From: Lactobacillus johnsonii
GTDB lineage: Bacteria > Bacillota > Bacilli > Lactobacillales > Lactobacillaceae
DNA length: 64,000 bases
Direction: 5' to 3'
Assembly (NCBI RefSeq): GCF_013487865.1
Contig: NZ_CP047409.1
Span: 1,116,001 to 1,180,000 of the forward strand
Shown: piece after piece, positions 41,800 through 50,697 of the stretch
Numbering within the stretch: position 1 is the stretch's first letter
Layout of the letters: the number at the start of each line of letters is the position of its first letter
The notes under the pieces: generated by a model
Told to the model about the DNA's origin: nothing
Databases searched by the model: none
Seen by the model: only the letters and a program-made list of their open reading frames with translations
Position numbers and translations under genes: made by a program

Positions 41800-43086
41800 T
41801 TAATCAACAAATTCAAAAGTAAAGTCAGCTATTGTAATATCGTCACCATTTACTGCGCCATTTTCTCTTAAGGCTTCATCTACACCCATCCGCTTTAACT
41901 TACGAGCAAGAAGCATTATACCATCGGTGTGATCAAGATTAGTTCTTTGAACAAGACGCTCTAACTTATTGCCCGTAATAATAAAGCTATGCTCTCCTGT
42001 TCGTTCAACTTTAAATCCTTCATCTTCAGGCTTTTTGTAAATATATTCTTTTTCGGCAACTTTGATTTCTGCTGGCTTTTCAGCTTCTTGACGAGCAACT
42101 TCTTCAACAAGATCTGCTGTTCTACCCATCAATTCACTAACACCTTTATGAGTCACACTAGAAATAGGATATACATTCTTATCTCCTAATTTCTTCTTAA
42201 ACTCGGCTAATTTTTCTTCACTACCCGGAATATCCATTTGAGTAGCAACAATTAATTCTTTTTTAGTAGTTAAATCTTTAGTATAACCTGCTAATTCTTT
42301 GCGAATTGTTTCGTAATCTTCATATGCATCACGTCCATTATTAGGATCCATTGATACCAGATGCAAAATTACTTTTGTACGTTCAACGTGACGCAAGAAT
42401 TGAATTCCAAGTCCTACACCCTTAGATGCACCTTCAATTAAACCTGGTAAGTCTGCCATTGAGAAATCTCGGCCATCTGGAAGAACAACCATTCCCAAAT
42501 TAGGAGTTAAGGTTGTAAACTCATAAGCTGCAATCTTGGGTTTAGCCTTAGTTACAACAGATAGTAAAGTTGATTTTCCTACAGATGGAAAGCCTACTAA
42601 ACCAACATCTGCTAAAACTTTCAATTCTAAACGCAAAGTTCGAAATTCTCCTGGCTCACCATTTTCAGCAATTTCAGGAGCAGTTCTAGTTGGAGTCGCA
42701 AAGTGAATATTACCTCTACCACCTTTACCACCATGAGCTACAACTAATTCTTGACCATTTTCAACTAAGTCACCTAAAAGTTCACCAGTATTAAAGTCAT
42801 AGACTGTTGTTCCCATTGGAACTTTTAAACGCACGTCTTTAGCTCCACGTCCGTATTGAGATTTAATTCGTCCGTTTTCGCCATTATCTGCCTTAAACTT
42901 ACGTCTAAAACGGAAATCCATTAGAGTTCTCAGGCCGGAATCTGCAACTAAAATGATGCTTCCGCCGCGTCCACCATCTCCACCAGCTGGTCCGCCAAGT
43001 GGTACGTATTTTTCATGACGAAAGGCAACTGCACCATCGCCGCCCTTACCTGCTTGTACATCTATTTTTGTTTGGTCGACAAACAT
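41800..43086 (-). CDS. obgE: Obg GTPase
   Basis: Obg links GTP level to late 50S assembly and stress. It has the glycine-rich Obg fold ([25 protein letters not shown]), a G domain ([12 protein letters not shown] near 166; DLPG; ATQMD, a variant of NKxD), and the C-terminal OCT domain ([26 protein letters not shown]). At 428 residues it is full length. Confidence 0.96.
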   Translation of the reverse strand: MFVDQTKIDVQAGKGGDGAVAFRHEKYVPLGGPAGGDGGRGGSIILVADSGLRTLMDFRFRRKFKADNGENGRIKSQYGRGAKDVRLKVPMGTTVYDFNTGELLGDLVENGQELVVAHGGKGGRGNIHFATPTRTAPEIAENGEPGEFRTLRLELKVLADVGLVGFPSVGKSTLLSVVTKAKPKIAAYEFTTLTPNLGMVVLPDGRDFSMADLPGLIEGASKGVGLGIQFLRHVERTKVILHLVSMDPNNGRDAYEDYETIRKELAGYTKDLTTKKELIVATQMDIPGSEEKLAEFKKKLGDKNVYPISSVTHKGVSELMGRTADLVEEVARQEAEKPAEIKVAEKEYIYKKPEDEGFKVERTGEHSFIITGNKLERLVQRTNLDHTDGIMLLARKLKRMGVDEALRENGAVNGDDITIADFTFEFVD

Positions 43087-43190
43087 AATTTGCCTCCTTT
43101 ATTTATCAAATTATCATTAAATTTATTCTTAAAGTTTCTTAACTATGATACCATATCAACCCCTATTAAATCAGGTCTTTTGTAGTTAAT

Positions 43191-44993
43191 TTATAAACTC
43201 AATTTTACAGTTTGTGCTTGAGGAAGAGTTAAACCTGCATCTCTTAATTCGTCTACTGATGCCTCTTTAATCTTTTTTAAGGATCCGAACTTTCTCAGCA
43301 ACTTATTACGAGATTTTGGTCCAATACCTTTAATTTCATCCAATTTACTTGAAAGTGCATTTTTGGCATGCGTTTTTCTATGAAAAGTGATTGCAAAGCG
43401 GTGAACTTCATCTTGAATTCTAGTCATTAAGTAAAAGCCCTCAGACTTGGGATTGAGCGGAATTAATTTTAATTCTTCGCCTTGTGTTGGGTCTCCAAAA
43501 ATTAAATGATTAGTACGGTGGTGGTCATCCTTAACCATTCCAGCAACAGGAATATTTACATTTAATTCATTTCTTAAAACGTCTAAACACGCATCAACCT
43601 GAATTTGACCACCATCCATTAAAATCAAATCTGGCATTTTTTTGTGTTCTTTCAAAAGACGACTATAACGTCTTCTAACTACTTCGCGAGTATTCCCAAC
43701 TTCGTCAGCCGCATTTTGATGTTCAACTTCACCCTTTAATTTATACTTACGATATTCATGCTTATCTGGCTCGCCATCAGTAAATACAACTAGTGCAGAT
43801 ACTGGATCAGCTCCCTGAATATGCGAGTGGTCAAAGCTTTCGATCCGATGCCCATATGGCAAACCTAAGGCATCAAAAATTTCTTTTTGTGCTCCTTTGG
43901 TCTTTCGATTTCCTAATTCAAGCAAACGGAATTTTTCATCAAGTTTTAGCTTGGCATTATCATGAGCCATTTCTAAAAGCGCACGCTTTTGACCACGCTG
44001 AGGAGTTCGCACAGGAACTTTTAACACTTCAGACAAAGATTCATTATCAATTCCAGCTGGAACTAACACTTCTTTAGGTAAAACACGGTTTCGTTGCCCA
44101 TAAAATTGAGCAATAAATGAAACAAATGCATCCTCTGGATCGCTAGTATCGGTTAAAGGGAATAATCTTGTTTCCCGACGCAATAATTTAGCCTGTCTTA
44201 AAAAGAAAATCTGAATTGAAATCCAAGATTTGTCAACATAAAAGTTAAAGATATCTCTTTGAGTATGGTCATTGGAAATGATTTTTTGCTTTTCAACAGT
44301 TTGTTCAATATATTTCAATTGATCTCTTATTTCAGCAGCGCGTTCGAATTCAAGATCCATTGACGCTTTAGTCATTTTTTCAGTTAAGTCTTGTTTAACT
44401 TGAGAAATGTCTCCATTCAAGAAACGCTTTATCTTTCTAATTTGTGTTTCATAGGCACTTTTTGGTACTTCTTTAAAACATGCTCCAAGACACTGTCCCA
44501 TATGATAGTAAAGACAAGGTCGACCTTGATGTCCGGAACATCTTCTCAAGGGCCAAACTTTTTGAATAAACTTCAAAGTAGCCTGAGCTGCATAAACATT
44601 TGGATAAGGGCCAAAATAATATCCTTTATCTTTATGAACGATTGAAGTTAAGCGCGTTTGTGGATCACGTTCATTCGTAATTTCAATATAAGGATAACCT
44701 GTTCCTTGTTTTAACTGTACATTGTAATAAGGTTGGTATTTTTTAATTAATGTGATTTCTAATAAAAAAGACTCTTTGTCAGAAGAAACAGTTATGATAT
44801 CAAAATCACGTATTTCACGCACAAGTTCAGCACGTCTGCCCACTTGCTTACTTTTAAAATAGGAACGAACGCGGTTCTTTAAGTTTTTAGATTTTCCTAC
44901 ATAAATCACGTTGCCGTTAATATCTTTCATTAAGTAGCAACCTGGTTTATCAGGCAAAAGCTTTAATTTATTTTCAATATGTTCCGTTGCCAT
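43191..44993 (-). CDS. uvrC: UvrABC excinuclease subunit C
   Basis: UvrC makes both incisions in nucleotide excision repair. The N-terminal GIY-YIG domain reads GCYLMKDINGNVIYVGKSKNLKNR. The UVR motif lies near 200-230 (MDLEFERAAEIRDQL), followed by the RNase-H-like domain (ESFDHSHIQG; LILMDGGQIQ) and C-terminal helix-hairpin-helix repeats (LDEIKGIGPKSRNKLLRKFG). The ATG at 44993 (MATEHIENKL) has AGGAAGGAA upstream and is favoured over one ten codons earlier. Confidence 0.96.
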   Translation of the reverse strand: MATEHIENKLKLLPDKPGCYLMKDINGNVIYVGKSKNLKNRVRSYFKSKQVGRRAELVREIRDFDIITVSSDKESFLLEITLIKKYQPYYNVQLKQGTGYPYIEITNERDPQTRLTSIVHKDKGYYFGPYPNVYAAQATLKFIQKVWPLRRCSGHQGRPCLYYHMGQCLGACFKEVPKSAYETQIRKIKRFLNGDISQVKQDLTEKMTKASMDLEFERAAEIRDQLKYIEQTVEKQKIISNDHTQRDIFNFYVDKSWISIQIFFLRQAKLLRRETRLFPLTDTSDPEDAFVSFIAQFYGQRNRVLPKEVLVPAGIDNESLSEVLKVPVRTPQRGQKRALLEMAHDNAKLKLDEKFRLLELGNRKTKGAQKEIFDALGLPYGHRIESFDHSHIQGADPVSALVVFTDGEPDKHEYRKYKLKGEVEHQNAADEVGNTREVVRRRYSRLLKEHKKMPDLILMDGGQIQVDACLDVLRNELNVNIPVAGMVKDDHHRTNHLIFGDPTQGEELKLIPLNPKSEGFYLMTRIQDEVHRFAITFHRKTHAKNALSSKLDEIKGIGPKSRNKLLRKFGSLKKIKEASVDELRDAGLTLPQAQTVKLSL

Positions 44994-45134
44994 TGATTTT
45001 TTCCTTCCTATTAAAATTCTCATAGTATTTTATCACGTTCCTTGTTAAAACCAAGTAAGATGACTTTTTTATTTACCTTATCGCTCATCTTCCTATAAAA
45101 TAATAATTAAACCAAAAAGAAAGGTCGCAAATAA

Positions 45135-46061
45135 ATGAAAAATATTTATTTTAATCATGATGGAAACATTGATGATTTAGTCTCTCTTCTTTTACTATTA
45201 CAGGCACCTGACATTAAATTAATTGGTATTAGTGCCATTGATGGGGATGGATATGTCGATCCAGCAGTAGAAGCTTGTCGAAAAATGGTAGATAAATTCA
45301 ATCTACGCGGAGACAAGTTAGAAGTTGCTCGTTCTAATTCGCGTGCAATTCATCAATTTCCAAAAGAATGGCGAATGGCGCCTTACTCATTCAATTATTT
45401 TCCAATTCTAAATGAAACCGGGAAAATTAAAACTTCAGAAGCTCCTCTCCCAGCTCATTTGGATATGATTGATAAAATCAAAAAAGCAAATGGACCAGTT
45501 ACCTTAATCATGACTGGTCCAATCACTGACTTAGCACGCGCTTTGGATGAAGATTCATCAATTCAATCAAAAATTGAAAAAGTTTACTGGATGGGTGGCT
45601 CACTGGACGACCATGGTAATGTAGTAAGTGTTGACGCAGACGGCACACAAGAGTGGAATGCCTTTTGGGATCCAGATGCAGTTAAACGCGTTTTAAATTC
45701 AAATCTTGAAATTCAAATGGTCGGCTTAGAAAGTACTGAAGAGTTGCCTTTAACTGATGAACTTCGTCAGCACTGGGCAAGTTTGAGAAAATATCCTGCT
45801 ATTGACCTAGTTGGGCTCGGCTACAGTTTAATTATTTCTGTTCCTAATGCGGAATTATATCTATGGGATGTCCTCACAACTATGTCTGCCCTATACCCTG
45901 AAATCGTAAAAACACGTCAAGTAAAAGCAGACGTTATTACTTCCGGCTTAGCAAGTGGCAGAATGTTCAAAGACTCTAATGGAAAAGAACTTACAGAAGT
46001 AACTAAAGCAAATAAAGACCTATTCTTTAAGAAAATGGATGAAATTTTAGAAAGACAATAA
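45135..46061 (+). CDS. Nucleoside hydrolase
   Basis: The 308-residue enzyme is expected to split nucleosides into base and ribose. The calcium-binding N-terminal motif appears as NHDGNIDDLVSLLLLL at 6-21. VTLIMTGPITDLARAL and the WMGGSLDDHGNV segment fit the IUNH fold, as does EWNAFWDPDAVKRV. Base preference cannot be read from sequence. The ribosome site is AAGAAAGG. dedA follows 8 bases later, so the two are cotranscribed. Confidence 0.9.
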   Translation: MKNIYFNHDGNIDDLVSLLLLLQAPDIKLIGISAIDGDGYVDPAVEACRKMVDKFNLRGDKLEVARSNSRAIHQFPKEWRMAPYSFNYFPILNETGKIKTSEAPLPAHLDMIDKIKKANGPVTLIMTGPITDLARALDEDSSIQSKIEKVYWMGGSLDDHGNVVSVDADGTQEWNAFWDPDAVKRVLNSNLEIQMVGLESTEELPLTDELRQHWASLRKYPAIDLVGLGYSLIISVPNAELYLWDVLTTMSALYPEIVKTRQVKADVITSGLASGRMFKDSNGKELTEVTKANKDLFFKKMDEILERQ

Positions 46062-46069
46062 ACATATAA

Positions 46070-46681
46070 ATGACAATTTGGTTAACATATTTTATCGAAA
46101 ACTTTGGCTATATTGCCATTATCTTTTTAATCGCAGTCGAAAATATTTTTCCTCCAATTCCATCAGAAGTAATTCTGACATTAGGAGGATTCTTAGTTAG
46201 TGGAACTAAGCTTACTTTAATTGGAGTAATTTTAGCTTCTACATTAGGTTCAATTATCGGAGCAATTATTCTTTTCTCTATCAGTCGAAATTTAACCTTG
46301 CCAAGACTAGAGAAATTACTTGAAACTAAATTATTCAGACTCCTAGGTTTCAAAAAAGATGATGCACAAAAGGCAATTAACTGGTTTGATAAACATGGTA
46401 TTGGTGCAATTTTCTACGGTCGCTGCATCCCTGTAGTTAGAAGTTTGATCTCTATTCCTGCAGGTATTGCTCATGTCGGCTGGACAAAGTTTTTAATCTT
46501 AACTACTTTAGGTAGTTTAGTTTGGAACAGTGTCTTAGTTGGACTTGGACATTACATGGGTAAAAACTGGCAAGTTGTAGTTAGAATTTTTGATGATTAC
46601 ACCTTAGTAATCATTGCCATTTTATTAATCTTATTTATTTACTTTGGCATTAAATGGTACAAAACTCGAATTAAGAACTGA
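46070..46681 (+). CDS. DedA family membrane protein, C-terminus altered by transposon insertion
   Basis: The DedA/SNARE-associated protein (203 residues) has several membrane segments and the family blocks ENIFPPIPSEVILTLGGF and FYGRCIPVVRSLISIPAGIAHV. DedA proteins move lipids or support membrane homeostasis; C55-P flipping is known for some. The last two codons AAC TGA come from the junction with the IS: the stop codon's bases belong to the element. The ancestral end reads ..RIKK-stop when the 13.2-kb insert is removed. The change is one residue (N for K), so function is probably kept, but the gene has lost its own terminator. Confidence 0.92.
   Translation: MTIWLTYFIENFGYIAIIFLIAVENIFPPIPSEVILTLGGFLVSGTKLTLIGVILASTLGSIIGAIILFSISRNLTLPRLEKLLETKLFRLLGFKKDDAQKAINWFDKHGIGAIFYGRCIPVVRSLISIPAGIAHVGWTKFLILTTLGSLVWNSVLVGLGHYMGKNWQVVVRIFDDYTLVIIAILLILFIYFGIKWYKTRIKN
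46671..46677 (+). repeat. Left 7-bp target duplication of the composite transposon
   Basis: TTAAGAA directly abuts the left IS end. The identical TTAAGAA abuts the right end of the other IS copy at 59899-59905. Neither IS copy has a matching repeat at its inner side. Confidence 0.9.
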
Positions 46682-48194
46682 AACTTGAAAGCACTAAAAC
46701 TAGCCGGATCTCTTATTGGATCTGGCTTTTTGTTTTTTAAATTAGTTTTTAAGCCGGCCTCAGAAGCTGTTTTTGTATGAAAACCGGCAATAACTTAATA
46801 AAGTTGTCTAATATTTGTTCCACTGTCGCGGAGATCTCGGCCTTTGCTTCTTTGAGAGCTGTATGCAGGTAGACCAATGCTTCTTCAAAGGCTAAATCAG
46901 GCAGTGCCTCATTCATTAGATAGAATAAATCGCCTAAAGTTCGATCATCGGTACTTTGTCTTTTTTGCCAAGCTAACAGATCATAAGTTAGAGCCGTCAC
47001 GGCAATGTAGCCGCATTGTCCATCATAGCTTTGGATCTGTGATTTGTTTAAGGCTAAATATTGCTTAGCTGCTTTAAAATAAGTTTCGATCTGCCATCTG
47101 CGGCCATAGAGCTGAATGATTTCTTGTGGATGCAGTTTGTATTGCGTAGTTGCCAGTACTAAATATTTGCCTTTACTGCCGCGTTTAGTGACATAGACTA
47201 ATCTAATTGGAAAAGCATGTCCTTGATATTCGGCTTCAACCACGCTGCTATAGAGATAGTCTGTTTTCTGATGCATTTTGGAAGCAGCCAAACGTTCATA
47301 TAGTCCTTTGACATCATAAAGGCGGCCGCGGTAACGATAATAAACTTTCTTAGTCTGCTTAAGCATACCTACGCTATCGAACCATAATTGCTTCAGCTGC
47401 CAGAACATTTTAGGTGAAGAGAACCAGCTATCAAATAAGACATATTCAGCTGGTATGCCCATAGCGATAGCTTGCTTAATCAGCTCTACGGTGCCAGTAT
47501 TCATCGGTCTTTGAGCTTGAGTTCTTCTACGGCCAGCAATTGAGCGCTGATCAGTAGTGACTGGTTGGCTGCCAATCATATTCTCTTTTTTCTTGGTTGA
47601 CATCAAAGCAAAATTTACCGGCAAGAAAGTATTGCCGTCACTCCAGCCAATAGTTAAACCCCGATAGCCGGTTAGAAATTCATGCTTGTCATGATCATAG
47701 ACTTTAGCCAATAGTTCAGTCTTCTTAGAACAAGAGCGAGCCATTAGCGTGTCATCAACGATTAAAGCTAATCTTCTGCGGCGATCAATCACCGGCCTTA
47801 AAGAGGTAATCAATTTAGCCGCTGATAAACAGACTAATTTCTGCCAGTTTTGGCAGTAAAATTCTTTGCGCGCTGACAGCGGTAAAGCGACTTTCTTGCA
47901 AATCTAGCCTTGATCATCCAGGTAATAACCATTAACAAGCTAACCAGGGAATGGCGTTTAAAATTTACCTTTTTGCTTAAATCAGCTAGACCAATTAATT
48001 TAGAAAAAGCAGAAATTAAAGATTCAGTGTCCTTTTCTTGGTCGAATTGCGTTATACTTTTCATTGCGTAGGATCTCCTTTACTTTGAATTTGACACTTA
48101 AAGTATAATGCGGAGAGATCCTGCGTTTTTATTTTTATGCAAAAAGACTAGGAACCATGCCGAAAGAGCATGATTTCTAGCTTTCAAGTTTCAG
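46678..48194 (-). mobile_element. IS4-family insertion sequence, left copy
   Basis: The ends are 15-bp perfect inverted repeats, CTGAAACTTGAAAGC (46678-46692 and complement at 48180-48194). A hairpin plus T-run lies at each end (AGCCGGATCTC.. at the transposase 3' side; CATGCTCTTTCGGCATG at the 5' side), insulating the transposase. The sequences I compared are the same as in the right copy, and both copies have the same length. Confidence 0.92.
46749..48064 (-). pseudogene. IS4-family transposase, left copy, split in two frames
   Basis: A 76-codon upstream part (48064-47834, MKSITQFDQEKDTESL) ends AKNFTAKTGRN-stop. The main part (47813-46749, 354 codons from a TTG) carries the IS4 DDE domain: LALIVDDTLMARS, VLFDSWFSSPKMF, and YGRRWQIETYFKAAK with the Y-R-E-K signature. 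The second frame is -1 relative to the first and reads WQKLVCLSAAKL upstream of its TTG, joining naturally to the end of the first. So this is one gene with a frameshift, either mutational or programmed. Confidence 0.8.
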
Positions 48195-48430
48195 ATAGTA
48201 ACTAAACTTACGTATTGACTACTAAAATTTGAAGCTGAAATTTTTAAATTATTATGCATATCTTCTAATAATTTAAAAATTACATGAGGTTTTTTAGTAC
48301 GATGAAAGCCAAAATACAATGACACTATTACAGACGAAACAGTTCCAATTGCTGATAACCAATCAGGAAGACTGCCTAAATTATAAATAATCTGAGATGT
48401 TAAATAGAATATATCTAATTTTAAATCCAA
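48191..48430 (-). pseudogene. Small membrane protein gene truncated by the IS
   Basis: 79 codons remain: MDLKLDIFYLTSQIIYN, one membrane helix (DWLSAIGTVSSVIVSLYFGF), then RTKKPHVIFKLLEDMHNN. The TGA that ends the frame lies in the IS inverted repeat, so the original C-terminal part was lost when the IS landed. The layout resembles the membrane helix plus soluble tail of the neighbouring gene. The family is not recognised. Confidence 0.65.
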
Positions 48431-48457
48431 AACATATCTCCTTAATTTTATTCTAGC

Positions 48458-49267
48458 TTACTTACATTTATTTAAATCAATACATACAAGTTGACCAAAA
48501 TAATGTTCTTCAGAATCTCGGTACAATATCTCAACTTTTACTTCTGATTCACAATCGATATGCAGTGCATTCAATATATATTGACTGGACGTTTTATATA
48601 CTCGTCCAAGTCGATGGGGCTGAATTAATTCATAAGAAGGTATTATTTTATTTCCATTATCATAAATAGGCGTTAAAATTTTGGATTGATATCCTTCTAC
48701 TTTGTCTCTAACATCTAAAAAGTCCTTATTTAGACAAAATCCCACAAATTCTATAGTGTCTTCATTATTACCATCACAAAGAGCTTGTACATCAAAGGAA
48801 TCTGCAATTCCAACATATGCCATATCATCAATAAATTGCACTTTTTCTCCAATAACTTTTACTTTTAAAATTTGTGTCTTTTTTAAAGCTGCTAGCCAAA
48901 ATCCTAATAATGTACTAATGACCCCAATTATAGAAAAAATATTTTTATTAATTTTCAATAATATAGAAGGCTGGATCATTATTACAATTACATAAAGTGA
49001 TATTAGTACAATACATAATATCGAGATGAATTGCCAATTACGTAAAGAAAACTTATCAGAAAGCACATATCCTCTATCATTATCTACCAGGAAAAACGTC
49101 ATTAATATAACGGCGACTATCATTACAATGATTGTAAACAAACATGCTACACCAAAAGAAAAAGTTACAACGCTTAATAGTTCCAGACTTACTACGCCAA
49201 ACGATATAAAAGATGATATTACAGTTATAAAAAGATCACTCTTTGATTTAAAATTTATAAACTTCAT
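48458..49267 (-). CDS. Hypothetical membrane protein
   Basis: The 269-residue protein has about four membrane helices in residues 12-135 (FITVISSFISFGVVSLELLS; ACLFTIIVMIVAVILMTFF; FISILCIVLISLYVIVIMI; IIGVISTLLGFWLAAL) and a soluble C-terminal half of beta-rich appearance (VKVIGEKVQFIDDMAYVGIA; VKVEILYRDSEEHYFGQLV). I do not recognise the family. It lies inside the composite transposon, upstream of the truncated gene and probably cotranscribed. A terminator follows its promoter side at 49292. Confidence 0.7.
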   Translation of the reverse strand: MKFINFKSKSDLFITVISSFISFGVVSLELLSVVTFSFGVACLFTIIVMIVAVILMTFFLVDNDRGYVLSDKFSLRNWQFISILCIVLISLYVIVIMIQPSILLKINKNIFSIIGVISTLLGFWLAALKKTQILKVKVIGEKVQFIDDMAYVGIADSFDVQALCDGNNEDTIEFVGFCLNKDFLDVRDKVEGYQSKILTPIYDNGNKIIPSYELIQPHRLGRVYKTSSQYILNALHIDCESEVKVEILYRDSEEHYFGQLVCIDLNKCK

Positions 49268-49291
49268 TTTTTCATATACTCTACATCACTA

Positions 49292-49333
49292 AAAAAGCCC
49301 CACTAACCTCATTAGAGATTACCGGAGCTTTCT
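49292..49333. terminator. Hairpin in the gap upstream of the hypothetical membrane gene
   Basis: AAAAAAGCCCC..AACCTC pairs with GAGATTACCGGAGCTTT, with mismatches. Orientation is unclear; it may terminate plus-strand transcription. Confidence 0.5.
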
Positions 49334-49403
49334 ACTATTTATACAAAATTAACGAATAAATTATATCAATAAAATCTATGTCTCACAATATATGTCGGAC
49401 CAT

Positions 49404-49444
49404 AAAAAATAAGCCTAAGAAAATCTATTTCTTAGACTTATTTC
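49404..49444. terminator. Bidirectional terminator hairpin
   Basis: AAATAAGCCTAAGAAA pairs with TTTCTTAGACTTATTT, one mismatch, around a six-base loop. It lies in the 355-base gene-free stretch between the hypothetical membrane gene and the aldolase gene. Confidence 0.7.
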
Positions 49445-49475
49445 TATCATGAGTGGGAAATCATTACCGATTTGG

Positions 49476-49567
49476 TATAATGTGTTTGAAACTGATTGAG
49501 TTTCATAAATATTTTTATAATCTTGTTAATTGCAGAGGGATAATGTAGCAATTAACAAGATTTTTTG
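49476..49567 (+). ncRNA. Candidate short transcript with own promoter and terminator
   Basis: An extended -10 (TGGTATAAT, 49473-49481) is followed by a small hairpin (GAAACTGATTGAGTTTC), then a 15-bp perfect stem (AATCTTGTTAATTGC, 49519-49533, with its complement at 49548-49562) and six T. The transcript would be about 80 bases with no obvious coding frame. No clear -35 is seen. The stem could equally be the aldolase operon's terminator read from the minus strand, where the T-run is weak. Confidence 0.35.
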
Positions 49568-49623
49568 TTTACAAACCTAGAGAGAGAATTAGGATGATGC
49601 TAAAATATTCAGCTTATTTAGAA

Positions 49624-50397
49624 TTAATCACCATTTTTGTTTTCTAACATCTTAGTGTTATAGAGGCATTTACCTGCCTTAACATCGTCCCAAGTACCAA
49701 TCTTGGTATCTTCACCGTAATAGCCATCAAGCATACCGTTCATTTGTAAAACAGTTTGCTTGTAAGCAATTTTGGCATTCCATTCAACAATATCTACATC
49801 AGCTAAAGAACCATGTAAAGCTGTTAATGGATCCATGTCCTTACCACCATTAGTAAAGAGTACACCGTGACTATTTAATAAGAAGGCATTTCTTAATTGA
49901 CCTTTAGCTAAGCGTTCTTCGACTTGCTTCTTCATGTATTGAGCTAAGTCTTCAGTACACATTGGATGCCATTGACAAGTCTTAATTTCCTTAAGCTTTT
50001 GAGTAGCTTCAGTAACATTTGGCATGTTTAAACCAGTTGTAGCCCAGAACATTGCTTGATCTGCATGAGCATGGAATACACATTTAATATCTGGAGAAGT
50101 TGCATAAATTGCTTCGTGCATATTGATTTCACGAGTCAAATTACCAGTACCTGAGATAATCTTTCTGGTTTCTGGATCAATTACCAAAATTTGGTCGGCA
50201 TTTAAATGACCTAAGTATGCTTCTGACATCATGGTTGGTGTCATAACAAGATAATCTTTGCCAGTTTCATCAGTTACACGAATTGAGATATTACCACCAA
50301 CGACGTTGGTATCTCTACGTTCCATAACTAATCTAACTACTTTTGCCAAATCTTCACGTTCAAATTCAAATGGAATTCTACCCTTTGGAACTCTCAT
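49624..50397 (-). CDS. Class II aldolase/adducin family protein
   Basis: The roughly 257-residue enzyme belongs to the AraD/FucA/RhaD fold: GGNISIRV near 37-44, the HAHADQAMFW zinc site near 122-131, and NSHGVLFTNGG with a third His. The family cleaves or epimerises sugar phosphates; the expected products are DHAP plus an aldehyde. The ATG at 50397 (MRVPKGRIPFEF) has TAAGG 5 bases upstream. It is the last gene of the PTS operon, so its substrate should be the phosphorylated PTS product. The exact sugar is unknown. Confidence 0.85.
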   Translation of the reverse strand: MRVPKGRIPFEFEREDLAKVVRLVMERRDTNVVGGNISIRVTDETGKDYLVMTPTMMSEAYLGHLNADQILVIDPETRKIISGTGNLTREINMHEAIYATSPDIKCVFHAHADQAMFWATTGLNMPNVTEATQKLKEIKTCQWHPMCTEDLAQYMKKQVEERLAKGQLRNAFLLNSHGVLFTNGGKDMDPLTALHGSLADVDIVEWNAKIAYKQTVLQMNGMLDGYYGEDTKIGTWDDVKAGKCLYNTKMLENKNGD

Positions 50398-50404
50398 AAT
50401 TGCC

Positions 50405-50674
50405 TTACTTTCTATTACGCTTATTGCGCACATAATTACTATTCATTTCTTGACGCTTGTTTAGGTAAGTTTGCATTTTAGCTTCGCGCTCTCTACGCAT
50501 CTTGGCTCTTTCAGGGAAACAGACTTCATCGCCATAGTACTTAAATGCTAGACCTAATATTATGGTGAAAATATTTAACCACCACATTTTTGTTACCAAA
50601 GATGTTGTAAAGATACTGAATGCTGCAAAACAGACAAGCGTCCAGAAAGATTTTGCGTTTAAAATTTTATGCAC
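50405..50674 (-). CDS. Small membrane protein in the PTS operon
   Basis: 89 residues with two membrane helices (FWTLVCFAAFSIFTTSLV; MWWLNIFTIILGLAFKYYG) and a very basic C-terminal half (RAKMRREREAKMQTYLNKR). No family recognised. It sits between the PTS IIC and aldolase genes with 7- to 23-base gaps, so it is cotranscribed and may assist the transporter. Confidence 0.75.
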   Translation of the reverse strand: MHKILNAKSFWTLVCFAAFSIFTTSLVTKMWWLNIFTIILGLAFKYYGDEVCFPERAKMRREREAKMQTYLNKRQEMNSNYVRNKRNRK

Positions 50675-50697
50675 TATGCTTACCTTCTATCTATTTA

